From Isochrysis galbana (Eukaryota > Haptophyta > Isochrysidales > Isochrysidaceae): a stretch of DNA of 64,000 bases. Position 1 is the stretch's first letter, and every line of letters begins with the position of its first letter. The notes beneath the pieces are model-generated. The model was not told the origin of the DNA. It made no database searches and worked only from the letters and a program-made list of their open reading frames with translations. A program made the position numbers and the translations under genes. Below, one piece after another: positions 11,041-21,965 of the stretch. Location of the stretch: assembly GCA_018136815.1 (NCBI GenBank), contig CM030931.1:6592399-6656398 (forward strand). Direction: 5' to 3'.

Positions 11041-12240
11041 TTATACGGCGATCAAACTGCTATTTTAACTTCTAAGGGTGAAAATTGACCAAGTCAAGAT
11101 TGAGGATTCATTACGAGATTTTTGGATATGGTGACCGGATAGGGATAGGTGTAACTAGCACATATCCGGTGCTGTCGCATTCATCTTACTTAGATGATGC
11201 GATGTCCAGGCTCTTGTTTCCAGGTCCTTCGCCGTGCGGCCACACGGTGAAGCTCAGGTACATCTAGGTTGGTAGGGTTCGTCCCTAGCGACCTAGAATT
11301 CGGGTTCTCGTTTCGTTCCTTCTAGCCTGTTTGTCAGGTCTAGATTCCAAATTCCAGGTTTCCTCCTTTCGGGTAATCTTGACCCAAAGGAGCCAGGTCG
11401 CCTGTCGCTCGCTGCGCGCTTGCCTCAGGCTCTCGGGGTGCCTTCAGGATGCTTGTTTAGCTTCTTGCAAGGCTTGTCGTTTCTTGTTGGGTTCCGGTTC
11501 TTTCTTGGGACTTGCGCTAACTTTCGTTGTCGTCCAGGCTTGTTCTTCGTAGGTTCTGCTTGGCCTGGTTAGGGTTTCGTTGCCTTCCGGCGTTTGGCGT
11601 TCGCGTTGGCGTTTGGAAACTTCCTCTCACATTCCCTAGGTCCGCTACCCTTGGCTTGTAGGTCCTTGCTTCTTTCTTCTCGGTCAAGGTTTTTGGCGAG
11701 CGAGTCGGTTGCTCTATCTATCCGCTCGAGATTTGAGGTTTAATTTGCCATCTCCCCTTGGAGATCAGTGTAGGTTCGCTTCTTAGGTGAGGGAATCTTT
11801 CCCCTTGATGCAAGTTACATGCAAACCCTTGGCCCCTTTGGTGTTTCTTCCCCTTGGTTGCTACTCAGGGTTGTTCGTCAGAAGCGTCTAGAAGGTTCAC
11901 GCTCAACGGCAAGATTTCTTCCGTCGTGAAGATATCTCGTTGCGATCTATATCCGAAGTGATCGCCGCGGTCGCGCGACATGACGCTCCCCTTCGGACTC
12001 TCCGCTACGTGGGAAGTTACAAGGGAGACACGCTCCGGCCGTCGCTGCGGAGTCTCTCTCTCTCGCTCGCTCTCTCTCTCCGTCTCTCGCGACGTGTTTG
12101 TTTGGGTTATCGGTGATATGGGGTCGCGGTTGCTTGATAATTTGCTTGGTTTGGGTGAATGATTCCGGTGTCTTCGTGAGTCGGTGTATCCTGTTGTTCT
12201 CAGGTTCGTTGTCCGTCGTTGTTCGCTGCGTCGCTGCACT
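11040..12240 (+). repeat. Retroelement-like repeat sharing ends with 63.6-64.0 kb
   Basis: It opens with the GGCGATCAAACT/AAGGGTGAAAATTGACC leader, then CTAGCACATATCCGG. Bases 11169-11368 match 63825-64000 closely (GTCGCATTCATC, GTGCGGCCACACGGTGAAGC, TAGCCTGTTTGTCAGG). Bases 12128-12180 match the reverse complement of 63628-63680 (ATTTGCTTGGTTTGGGTGAA). It probably represents one element with partly inverted ends. A CT microsatellite lies at 12050-12095. No conserved ORF was found. Confidence 0.6.
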
Positions 12241-12287
12241 CTAGCAGCCTAGGCTCCCTCCCTGAGGGAAGAGTTCTTTGTATAGGT

Positions 12288-12572
12288 CTAACAATCTCTT
12301 ACAATCCAACACTCTAGGGCCACCAGGTGCGCCTCGCCGCCCCACCGCCCTTCTGTGGAGATGGACTGTTCCCAGGATCCGGGTAAGGCTCCTGAGACTC
12401 CATCCTTGGCAACCCACGCGTCCGTAGGCGGCCTATCAACTTGGGTAGCGGGTGAAGATACTTGGGAAGGCTTGGGCACGGGTGCAGTGGTGACGGGGTC
12501 CGCGCGCGGCGGCGAGGGCGGATTTGGCGGTGCAGAGGGCGGTGATGGGTCCATAGGAACAGATTGAATCAA
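12288..12572 (-). repeat. Pro-rich ORF fragment shared with 20.1-20.3 kb
   Basis: The minus strand encodes MDPSPPSAPPNPPSPP, then a TTAPVPKPSQ segment and WVAKDGVSGALPGS. The minus strand of 20115-20340 encodes a clearly related peptide (PATQVDRLSTDTWVAKDG). Protein-level similarity between two non-genic loci suggests a fragment of a mobile-element ORF, perhaps the start of a Gag-like protein. The function is not recognised. Confidence 0.5.
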
Positions 12573-12836
12573 TCTCTAGTGGGTGATTTCTAGCGAGAGA
12601 CCACACACAAGGCAGTAGGGGCTCAAGGGTACGAGGGGTCACGGCATGGCTTCGATCGCAGAGCGCTGCGACGGCTGCTGGGTGCGTACGAAGACACGCC
12701 ACACCACTTTCTAACATAAACAAGGGCAACACGTAATAAACACGGGAGCGAAAGCCACGGTGGGTCAACAGAGAGAGCAAAGAAGGAACCAATTGGCCAG
12801 AAGAGAACTCGTCGTCCTACGGATAAAGGTACCCAG

Positions 12837-13485
12837 CTTTCTAGGACCAGTCCTAGAAACTAGGATGGACTTTGCTAGGTGAGAGCATGAGCATACCATG
12901 TTATTTTGTCCCAAACCTTGGCTATTGAGTTACCACACGCATGTCCTCATTAAATGTTCCAGGTGTACCTAGGCACCATTCCCTCAGCAACACCAAGTTT
13001 TGTGACTCGTTTACGGGTCACCTGGTCGGAATTGCTGCTTGTCCTAGAAACGGGAGAAATGGCCGATACCACCCAATGGGGAGCTCTTCTACCCATGGTC
13101 CCCAGGAGATGAAATGTTGCTTTGACTGCCCTCTTTGAGACCTTCAGTGACCACCAAGCTTGGTTTTGTCATCTTATTTTCCAATCCGCTAGCCTACTGC
13201 TCTAAAAGGTCTAAAATAAAACTCCTCTGGTGCGAGCGGACGCCCGAGTGCAGCACCGCATGCTGAATGTGGTAGCAAAAGTAAGCAAAGACAAGCTCCG
13301 CAGAGTTGGTCATGGGGAGAGCTAAGGTTGAATGGGATGTGGAGATGGTTTGCTTCAGGTGATGGGATGTCTCATAAGCTCACCATAGGCTATAATGGAG
13401 GCATGATCGGCAGAGTCCTAGAAATCCAAGAATTTTCTAGGACGTGGTCCTAGTTTCTAGGACGGAATTTTTTGTCCGCCTAGAG
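12837..13485. mobile_element. Possible inverted-repeat element bounded by CCTAGAAACTAGGA
   Basis: The left end has TTCTAGGACCAGTCCTAGAA followed by ACTAGGA. The right end (13433-13478) has the inverted counterpart, GTCCTAGTTTCTAGGAC preceded by TTTCTAGGACG. The two ends are about 600 bp apart and the core contains AAAATAAAACTC, as in other elements here. I could not find a target duplication, so this is a candidate only. Confidence 0.5.
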
Positions 13486-14010
13486 AAGGATTGCACACAG
13501 AAAAGGCGCGAAAGGGATTCATCCATGCTTAGTGAAGATCCTACAAGATTCATCGGCGAATAGCGTCTCAACGCGAGCACAGCGGCGTGCACTTTACCTA
13601 TAGCTTTCGTAGCTTAGCCATGGAGTAGCTGGTAGACTTAATAAAGTCTAGAAGCTTACAGAGGTGTTAGACTTATAGAGTCTAGACGCTTGAGGTTCTT
13701 GAGGGTGTACTTTAGCAAGCAAGATGCTCGCTACTTCCTTGGTCTTCATCGACACGTGCTTACTACTCCCTTGATCTCCATGCCTGAGTAATCAGTCCAG
13801 AGCTAGAGCATATTCATATTCCGAGTAGAAAGAAGCCTGTAGAAGCTGCTTGGCCACGTGGATATAATGGTAGACCAACATTGAATGAAGTGTAGTGATT
13901 GATAGAAGCGTGGAGACGTCGTAGACGTATAGATGGACATAAGAACGAAGATTGATGATTTACCATCGCGGTTATAACGGTAGGGCGGAAAATAGCGAAA
14001 TAGCCTGCAG
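13486..14010. other. No gene recognised
   Basis: Moderately AT-rich sequence with short repeats of AGACTTATAGAGTCTAGA near 13630-13690. No frame resembles a known protein. Confidence 0.5.
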
Positions 14011-14168
14011 AGGCTCGCGAATGCGACACCTTCGTTCGCCGTTCGTTCCCTGTCCAGACACCCAAATGGTGGGGTTGCCCGACCTAGTCCAGAATTTCAT
14101 TCACCCGACTCCCGGTGGGGAGGAGGGCCAAAGCGCCGCGCTAGCCGCCGGTGCTGCTCGCGACGCCG
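14011..14168. repeat. Repeat shared with 63470-63605
   Basis: TTCGTTCGCCGTTCGTTCCC, then CAGACACCCA, then CAGAATTTCATTCACCCGAC followed by TCCCGGNGGGGAGGAGGGCC, occurs in both places with few differences. It joins directly to reverse-transcriptase sequence at 14168. It is probably retroelement sequence. Confidence 0.6.
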
Positions 14169-17030
14169 ATCACTAAAATGGGTAGACCGATATGCGGCCG
14201 CCTCGTGCGGCAAACCGAACGATCAAAAGTTCGAGGGACTCAGATGGGGCTCTCTAAAAAGAAAGGCCCCGCCACAAGCCTACAGACGATACAAATGGCT
14301 GAAGAGCAGCGAATGCGCGACGATACTGGGCGTGCCACTGGGGGGACCCGGGGCCACCAAGACCTTCTGGAGGCGCCTCGTTGACAAAATAGACAAGAAA
14401 GTCTCCGCCCTCGGACCGATAATCGCAAACCTATCCATTCACGGAAGAACGATGGTAGCGAACTTCCTAGTATTATCAGTTCCACGATATTGGGTTCAGA
14501 CACTCGCGGCGCCACAATCGTTTCACAGGGCACTCAAGAGCTCAGTGGAAAGGGTACTATGGCTAAACCACCGCACCGGACGCAAACTACAATGGATAAA
14601 ACATCCGGAAATCCCGCTCAAGGGAGACACGGAAGAAGGGCCGCACTTGGGCCTGGGACTTCTTGACTGGGATAACCATGTAAAAGCACTCCAATCCAAA
14701 TGGATACTCAACTACTTGGACGCCAGGCAAGCCCAATGGAAGCAAGTGCTGGACGCATGGTTCTGCCGCACGCGCCTGGGGAGAGCGGCGGTGCTAGCCG
14801 ACGTACCCGCGCACAAGCTAACGGACGGCATAAAAGGGAGGAGCAAGCTCCCGGCCTTTTGGAAGCAAGCCCTCACGAATGTGAGAACTCTGAAATTAAA
14901 GCCGCTGAAAATGAGCAGGGACGGAGCCCTCTCCCAACCCATATGGTACAACCCGCACCACAGCGGCCCGACCATGCAACCGAAATGGGCAGAACTGTGG
15001 AACAAACTCGAATGCACCACGATACACAATGTGTTCAAAGACCACGCGTGCACGAGCGCGTTTACCGTGGAGGAATGCGAACAATACCTAAAAAATAATG
15101 ATACATATATACAATACAAAGGAGAACACATCCCCCGCGATAGATTCTTGGGCACTTGGGAGAACATAGTGAGACACGCACACGACCTACTACAGGCGGC
15201 AGACCAGGAAACCACGGACGCCCAAACTCGCAACACAACAGTTAACACGACACCGAACACGAAAGACCCAACTCCCGAGATCCGTATCAACCAAGAGGGA
15301 GAATACTTCGCCAAAGCCCGGATGCCCCGTCAGGTCTCAGGTCATCAGGTCTTGGCGACCTGATACCTGATATCAGGTGATATCAGGACCTGATATCAGG
15401 CTGATATCAGGTGGTCCACCACTAATATTATAATTTTCTAATGAGCCATTTCCGAGGAAATGGACTACGTCTAGCTAGAAGCGGAGAGGGGGTTCGTGTG
15501 GAAGCGGAGGGGAGAGCCCCCCCCCCCCAGCGAACCCCCACCCCTCCCCCCCGCGGGAAACCCCCGCCGCCCCCCCCGCGCACCCGCCTCTGCCGCTCCG
15601 CCGGAGGCGCACCCGCCCCCCCCCTCCCCCCCCCCAGAGCCCGCCACTGCTGCCGCTGTTCCCGCCCGCTCCGCCGCCAGCGCGTCCCCTGCTACCTCTG
15701 CTCGCCCCACCGCCGTCCCCTTCGCAGCCGCCCGCCTCGCTGGCTCACCCGCCTCGCTGCCAGCCTCGCCGCTGCGCTCGCGCCTGCCCCAGCGCCACCC
15801 CGCCTCCCCCACCTCAACACCAGTCGCCCTCCCCCCTGGCAACCAGCGTCGCCGCCACCAGCCTCGCCTCCACCCAGCCTCGCAGCCACCAGCCTCGCCT
15901 GCACCCAGCCTCGCCGCCACCAGCCTCGCAGCCACCAGCCTCGCCGACACCAGCCTCGCAGCCACAAGCCTCGCAGCCACCAGCCTCGCAGCCACCAGCC
16001 TCGCCGCAACCAGCCTCGCCGCCACCAACCCCACCGCCACCCCAGCCTCGTTACCACCAGCCTCATTACGACCAGCCTCGCCGCCACCAGCCTCGTTGCG
16101 ACCAGCCTCGCCTCCACCAGCCTCACCTCCACCGAGCTTCGCCGCCACCAGCCTCGCCTCCACCCAGCCTCGCAGCCCATCATCCATCGTCACTGAGAGG
16201 CATGGCCGATCGCTCGCGGTTCGGGTCGATGGCTCGTTTACTGACGTGAATTTTATTTTATTCTAAAGTTAGTAGTCATAATATCAGCCTGATATCAGGT
16301 TATCAGGTCTAGTAGGCCTGATAACCTGATATCAGAACCTGATATCAGCCTGACGGGGCATCCAGGCGCCAAAGAGAGAAACGCCTGGTACGAAGTCGAA
16401 CTCTCATACCTCGGCACCCCCATCCTAGGCGACCATACGATCGCGGCTCCCGCCGACTTGGACCCATCCCCTCCGGCAAAATGGGGCGAAGGATACAAAT
16501 CAAACAAGAGAACAGAATACCCGCTACCGGACGAATACACCCTAGACGGCAAGACAACGCTCGACGCGACAGAGGTGACACACCTAACGAGAGCCCTACG
16601 AACAGCCCAACACAAACGCCGACGGCTCACGGGCCCCGACAACTGGGCGACGAGACTAACACTACCGGACGATATCTGGGCACATCTGGCCAGGATCTAC
16701 ACCTCGCCCATGGCAACAGCGAGAGACACACACCTACACTTCAAGCACATAACACATAGGCGCATTGCCACGTCCAACAGATTCCCAGAACGGGACAAAG
16801 CGTGCCGCTTCTGCGAGACGGCCGACGAATCATCCACACACTTGGGAGAGTGCCCAAGACTAACGAAGATATTCGACACCCTTGACTCCCTAGCCCGACA
16901 CCCAAGCGAGCCGGACAAACCACGCGAGCAAGGCATCATAGACAGACTGTTTATGCACCCAAAAGGCTCATGCCCCAAGGCACTGGCAACACTATATATA
17001 TATGCTAGCATGGAGATACATCGTAACTGA
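14168..17030 (+). pseudogene. Non-LTR retroelement RT, C-terminal part, interrupted by transposon E2
   Basis: The first part, 14168-15316, encodes the region after the RT active site (LKWVDRY, LGVPLGG, SIHGRTMVANFLVLSVPRYW, GLGLLDWDNHVKALQSKWIL). The second part, 16375-17030, continues in the same frame with WYEVELSYLGTP and ends in a Cys-His cluster, CRFCETADESSTHLGEC (C-x2-C-x8-H-x3-C), as in LINE RT C-termini. The 1050-bp insert between them is DNA transposon E2. The element lacks its 5' half and is frameshifted near 17000, so it is dead. Related copies lie at 8.6, 21.2, 29.9 and 48.3 kb. Confidence 0.85.
15317..16366. mobile_element. hAT-type DNA transposon derivative E2 with internal minisatellite
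   Basis: The terminal inverted repeats CCCGGATGCCCCGTCAGG and (right, reverse complement) CCTGGATGCCCCGTCAGG match at 17 of 18 bases. The 8-bp duplication CGCCAAAG lies at 15309-15316 and 16367-16374. Just inside both ends are many copies of TGATATCAGG, which ends in the same CAGG as the inverted repeat. The core is C-rich and then a 12-bp minisatellite, GCCACCAGCCTC and variants (about 15840-16170), leaving long open frames on both strands. These frames are an artefact of the repeat; there is no transposase. Confidence 0.9.
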
Positions 17031-17345
17031 CTTTTACAGAATACAATACGACAACGCCACGTTCTCAGAAGAATCAGTACTAATACGGGTCTTGGAAAGA
17101 TTCACGAAGCTAAGCAGGGCGCTAAACTTCGCCAATTCAACAGACACCTCGCGAACCGCCCAGGCGGGCATGGGGAGGCAACCCACAACCCAAAAAAAGG
17201 ATAGACTTGGCCGACATCCGGCCACTATACGAAGTAGGCAATAATAACAGCTTGACCCCCAGTGCGGAGCTCGTATCCCTGGCAGAGAAACTAGGGATCG
17301 AACACCAAATAGCGAGAGAGACCACAAGGCAATCGTGAGAACGGC
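17002..17345 (+). pseudogene. Frameshifted C-terminal end of the same RT ORF
   Basis: Past the frameshift in the TATATATA stretch near 16995, another frame reads WRYIVTDFYRIQYDNATF, followed by QAGMGRQP. A third frame has a segment like IDLADIRPLYE and AEKLGIEH. The same peptides are recognisable at 48285-48480, showing they are part of the retroelement protein. Confidence 0.6.
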
Positions 17346-18240
17346 GAAGAGCACGCCGAGACACCACATTTGGGGCAGCCACAGCACGCGAGGCCTGAAC
17401 TAACCAAAGACATGAACCCAAAAGGCCTGCCCGGACCCCGAAACCGAAGCCGGGCCCTTGGTAGCGCACCAGGGCCGCACCCCCGACACCAAAGACAAAG
17501 GAACGAGGGGGGGAAGGCGAGGGGGCGGAGGGAAGGGAGTTAAGGGCGTTGGCGGCAGTGCAGCGGCAAGAGTACGCGCTGTCTAGTAGTAGGTGTGTAG
17601 CCCAGAACCTTCAGATCTTTTTTTTTTCCCCTTCTCTTTCGAGAGAAAGAGAGAGGGCGCTCCACAACCCACGATCCCCCATGCATCCAAGCGAAGCTTT
17701 TGACCGAGGACGAGAACGAGAGAATTATAACGATAATACCAAACGACGAAGAGAAGCCTAACGAGTGTCGACTCGCGAATGCGACATTCTTGTAAGAATC
17801 TGCCTAATATACCCATTTCCAGTGTAATACCCTGAAAATCGCGTGATAAAACCTCAATCTTGACTAAGTGAATTTTCACCCTTAGAAGTTAAAAGGCGTG
17901 TTTGACCGCCCTACCACCAGGGCTAGCGCCGCTGGGCGGCCGAAGCTAGACCATCTCCTCGCAATTTCGGACATCTCTCGCTGTCCACCCCGGTGGCAGC
18001 CGAGGATTCTCCGTACGTAACGTAAATGCGTAAAACGCAGGGTTCCTCCGTTCGACCCCTTTGCTAGAGTATGATCACCAGGTTTTGGGTTGGGGGTTGC
18101 GGCGCCTACCGTTACCGAAAATCCATCACGATCTCTCTGAGGCTGAGGCAACGTCGATCTCAACCCGTCCGCAACGGCCGCCATGTTTTATTCTACCTCT
18201 CGAGGCGTCGAACCGGCCAGCTGGTGAGCTCGCTCGGCAT
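17346..18240. other. No gene; contains minus-strand leader motif at 17845-17915
   Basis: The minus strand of 17845-17915 reads GGGCGGTCAAACA, then AACTTCTAAGGGTGAAAATT and AGTCAAGATTGAGG, the leader also found at 11.05 kb. The remainder is unique with no recognisable frame. Confidence 0.5.
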
Positions 18241-18249
18241 AGAATGGAA

Positions 18250-18420
18250 GGTCGCGCGGAGGTGGGGGGGGAGAGAGGGGGGGGGAGGGGGGGGGGCGCG
18301 CGGAGGTGGGGGGGGGGGGGGCGCCCCCGCCCTTCCGCCCCCTTCCCCCCCCCCACGAAGCAGCGGACGTTTCTCCCCCCCCCCCCTCCCCTCCCCTCCC
18401 CCCCCCCTCCCCCCTTCCCC

Positions 18421-18464
<44 letters not shown>

Positions 18465-18500
18465 CCCCGCCCCCGCCCCCGCCCAGCCCCCCCCCACCCT
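18250..18500 (+). promoter_or_regulatory. G-tract followed by C-tract upstream of acidic-protein gene
   Basis: Runs of G (about 18265-18320) are followed by runs of C, with one run of more than 35 C near 18426-18462. On one strand these could pair into a large hairpin or form G4/i-motif structures. A similar G-then-C arrangement lies at 34790-34915 upstream of the DP gene. A CACTCT microsatellite follows at 18608-18645. Regulatory meaning is inferred from position only. Confidence 0.4.
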
Positions 18501-18693
18501 CCCCCGCACAGCTGCAGTGTGAGAGTATCCAACAGAGGGAAGCGAATAACGAACTCTCTCGAAGCTCGCACGCGGGCATCTCTCTGCTCGTCGTGGCGCG
18601 CCACACCGCACTCTCACTCTCACTCACTCTCACTCTCACTCTCGCCTCTTCTCTTCGGCTGGCCGGCCTCAGCGCACAGCCGCGCTTGTCACT

Positions 18694-19431
18694 ATGATCA
18701 GCAGCGGCATGATGGCCGTTATGGGTGATGGCTTCGACGAGAAGGAGGAGAGGGAGAGGGACGATGACGAGTACAGCATGTCCAACGACTCACTCTTCGA
18801 CGATTTTGACGACGACTTGGATGCTGAGAATATGATGATTGGTCTCTCGGCCAACCTCGCGGCTGCCGTCGGCGGCAAGGCTGCTGTTTTGCATGAGGGT
18901 GATGCTGACGAGGGCATGATCACATGGAAACCCCCCAAGGAGGCCGGGCTCCACAACTCACAAGCAGTTGTTGCAGGTGGGGGTAAGCACTGGTACAATG
19001 AGGAGGATGATGAGGAGGAGGAACCGCTTGATCCGTCTGTATTGGTGACTTTCGACAACGTGAACGTTGACAGTGATAACGACGAGGACGGAGGGGATGG
19101 ACAGGCGTCCGAGGAAGGTGCAGCAGCGGCAGGGCCAGGGGGAGGGGCAAGTGTGTCGACCGGCTTTTCAGTGCCAGTTGTTCCGATGAAGCCCCAGCTC
19201 ATCAAAGCAGACTCTGCTGACTCACTCTTCGAGGACGAGCCATTGCCGGTGGGGAATATCGAGGCAAATGTATCAGGCAATATCGCGGAAGATGCATACA
19301 AGGACACCATCGAGGATGATCCTCTGCAGACGTGGGAAGCTCCCAACACATATGGACCACAGAATAGCATAAAAGTCTCAGATGCATTGGAGCATGGTAC
19401 TAACTGGGACGTAGTCGATCCTGTTGCTTGA
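18694..19431 (+). CDS. Acidic protein of unknown function
   Basis: Single exon, 245 residues, very rich in Asp and Glu, with no recognised domain. Two short motifs repeat: DSLFDD near residue 32 and ADSLFEDEPLP near residue 170. There are two acid runs (EEDDEEEEPLDP and DSDNDEDGGDG) and a Gly/Ala linker. There is no signal peptide or membrane segment. Coding is supported by the open frame flanked by frequent stops, non-repetitive composition and a typical pyrimidine/CACTCT 5' region. It could be a nuclear or chaperone-like acidic protein; I do not assign a function. Confidence 0.6.
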   Translation: MISSGMMAVMGDGFDEKEERERDDDEYSMSNDSLFDDFDDDLDAENMMIGLSANLAAAVGGKAAVLHEGDADEGMITWKPPKEAGLHNSQAVVAGGGKHWYNEEDDEEEEPLDPSVLVTFDNVNVDSDNDEDGGDGQASEEGAAAAGPGGGASVSTGFSVPVVPMKPQLIKADSADSLFEDEPLPVGNIEANVSGNIAEDAYKDTIEDDPLQTWEAPNTYGPQNSIKVSDALEHGTNWDVVDPVA

Positions 19432-20110
19432 GAGCCTAGCGCAGTGACGTCGTGTTACGCGCGTTTCTGCTGTATGACTTGCGATGACGCCTTTGGCTGA
19501 CGTGCTTGTCTTGCTGTCTCCTGCATGAGAATGTGGGAGGCGACGCCAGTGTTCTTCCTCCGTCGCAAGCTTCTGATGGTACGATGGAGTCAAGACAACG
19601 CACTGGCATGCGCAGAAAAGCTGGGCTTTTGCGCATCTTGCGCATCATGCGAGGATGTGTAAGATCGGATGCCTGCTGCAGACATGACAGGTTTTTGGTC
19701 TCTCTTTCGCCGACATTCATTTATCGGCCCAAACTTTGTTGTCATGTTTCGGCGCGGTGGTTTCCCTTTTGTTGACGATCCAATGTGCTGCTTCACATTC
19801 GCGTCTGCTCGTCGCCATGCGCGTGCCACGCGCTGCGTGCGTGTGTATGCCCCGTTTGCACCGGGAGTACAACCAACTGCATGTGAGTTGCGCGCGCGCG
19901 TGTCGTGTAAGTCTTGTGTGTCTTGTATGTCTTGTTTGTGTGTTTATTTCTCCTCCGCTGCGGATAGGTGCAGAGTCTCTCTCTGCTTGTCCAAAACGAT
20001 ATTATACCCCAGACCAACCCTTGAGTAGAATTTGTGAAACCTCTCACGACATACATCCATTTCTTGAGTTGGATCAATTGAGCCTTGCCCCCTCCCCCTA
20101 CTCCTACTGT
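19432..20110. other. 3' flank of acidic-protein gene
   Basis: Unique sequence with no recognisable frame. TGTCTTGT is repeated around 19905-19940. Confidence 0.45.
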
Positions 20111-20114
20111 GCGA

Positions 20115-20345
20115 GATGGCATCTGAGATGGACTGACCACAGGAACCGGGTAAGGCTCCTGAGACGCCATCCTTGGCAACCCACGTGTCCGTAGACAGCC
20201 GATCGACTTGAGTAGCGGGCGTAAATGCCTGGGAAGGCTTGGGCAATGGTGCGGTGGTAGCGGGGTCCGCGCACGGCGGCGAGGGCGGATTTGGCGGTGG
20301 CGGAGGGCGGTGGCGGTGGCGCCCGTCCCTATCCTGGCTGGCTAT
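20115..20345 (-). repeat. Pro-rich ORF fragment, second copy
   Basis: It is homologous to the minus strand of 12300-12560 at both DNA and peptide level (WVAKDGVSGALPGS shared). See that entry. It probably comes from a mobile-element ORF. Confidence 0.5.
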
Positions 20346-20429
20346 CCAACGTGTCAGAAAATTTTGAATTTTCCTCGACGTCAGAGTTGTGACTTCATCG
20401 CGCTCATGAAGGTTTTTTTGTAACATTGT

Positions 20430-20790
20430 AGTTAGGACAAAAAACCCCTTCTAATATTCTTACCGTACTCGCGGCGAATGGAAGAATGGAATAGGGCCAG
20501 GGCAATACTTGTAGTGAAAATCGCCCAAACTTGTCGCCCAAACTTGCAGGATTCTTGTTACAGGCTGCCCAAACTTGTAGCATTCTTGTACGCGCGAAAG
20601 TGCTTCCGCCACACGTTTTCCTTCAAACACACTAAAATAAAACCCGTATTCCGAGACCGAGACGCGAGACGCTCGTCCATATGTACATGTAAAAAAAAAT
20701 CTTCTTAAAAATCTCCGCTACACGTGCGGCGTGAGGCAGTGTGCTTGTGGACCTCCCTTCTACCCAACCTTAACCCCTAACAACCCCTTT
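20430..20790. repeat. R740-like terminal motifs
   Basis: CTAATATTCTTACCGTACTC followed by GCGGCGAATGG repeats the start of R740 copy A (3400-3435) almost exactly. A second A-run plus TCTTCTTAAAAATCTCCGC follows at 20690-20720. Only the end motif is present; no R740 body is attached. Confidence 0.5.
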
Positions 20791-20989
20791 CCCCTTTCCC
20801 AGTTCCCTCTTTAGTGGAGAGCCGGTTCCGGGGAGGCTGCGCGCACTGCCTCGGCCAGGAGTTGGAGTGGAGGGGGCGGGAGAGTGTGGCTTTGGCTTTC
20901 GCTCGGGCTTGGCTAGTTCGTTTCTCTCTTGTGCCTCCTAAAAATTTCAGCGTTTACTTTCGAATTCTTTCCATAACGGTTCACCCATC

Positions 20990-21395
20990 TCAAGTGATGT
21001 TTCGTATGTCTAGACCTCTTGCCGCCTGCAAGAGGTCATCCGATACTTCTAGGTTAAAGTCTTTGTCCACCAGCCCCAGGACATCAGTTCGAAGTTGGGG
21101 TCTCCGGGCCTCCCTCGGAGACGTCGAACGTCCAATGGGCTCCACGGCTGGCTGATTTCGACGAGATTTCGGCGCGCGGTCCGCCCGATTGGCGTGACTG
21201 TCCGGGTGGCCCCTTCGTATTTTGTACCTAGCGGGCCCCCCATCCGGATGGATCGTCGAAAGCGGGCACGCATCGCGCCCGGTCTCGATTTGAAGTTGAG
21301 CTTTTCGACCCTTTGCGACTTTATTTAGCGTCTTTTTTGAAAAGAAAAAGAAAGTCTTTTGTTAGTTTTTGGTTACGTTTTGTTGTGGGTTTTCC
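20990..21395 (-). pseudogene. Retroelement RT fragment
   Basis: The minus strand carries the CACAACAAAACGTAACC block, the CGAGACCGGGCGCGATGCG phrase, and a peptide (GPLGTKYEGATRTVTPIGRTARR) matching the segment before the FADD box in the 8.7 kb copy (PPDTKYAYPTRMVTPIGQAARR). It is cut before the active site. Confidence 0.6.
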
Positions 21396-21965
21396 CCCAG
21401 CGTGGACTCGAGGAGAGGACGCGCTGGGGTGCGCGGGGTCGGTGCATGCACTGGGGGGAGGACAAATATCGAGGGGAGGGGGCAGTGCCCCCACCCCCCG
21501 GTATCACTCGGACACCTGGCCCGTCAGGCATGGCGGGATTCCGGGACGGAAAAGTTATGTCCAATTAGCTAGTGGCTAGTGGGGTTGGCTAGGATATAAA
21601 ATTGATTGATTATTATTATCCTCCCATCATGTTCATGTCCTCAGGAGATGGAATGCAGTTTTGATTGCCCTCTTTGAGACCTTCAGTGATGCCTTAGCTT
21701 CGTTCAGAGGTCCAAGAGTCCGTTTTGCTGCTTACCGTCTCCAGATCCAGATAAATAATAAATAATGTTATATCCTAGCCAACCCCACTAACTAGCCACT
21801 AGCTAATTGGACATAACGTTTCAGTCCCGGAATCCCGCCATGCCTGACGAGCCAGGTGTCCGAGTGATATCGGGGGGTGGGGGCACTGCCCCCTCCCCTC
21901 GATATTTGTCCTCCCCCCAGTGCACGCACCGACCCCGCGCACCCCAGCACGTCCTCTCGCACCTT
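21395..21965. repeat. Long inverted repeat (two ~200-bp arms, ~170-bp spacer)
   Basis: Bases 21403-21597 and the reverse complement of 21772-21958 are nearly the same sequence, including the phrases GTTGGCTAGGATATAA, TCCCGGAATCCCGCCATGCC, and CGATATTTGTCCTCC. A third copy is at 29707-29890. The spacer includes TTGATTGATTATTATTAT. It could form a cruciform or a long hairpin RNA. Confidence 0.8.

Noticed and set aside
15441-16266. Two 250-residue ORFs on opposite strands full of Ser-Leu-Ala-Ala-Thr repeats
   Set aside because: They lie wholly inside transposon E2 and come from a 12-bp minisatellite, so openness in several frames is expected.
18061-18728. Poly-proline and poly-glycine ORFs
   Set aside because: They translate homopolymer C and G tracts in the 5' region of the acidic-protein gene.
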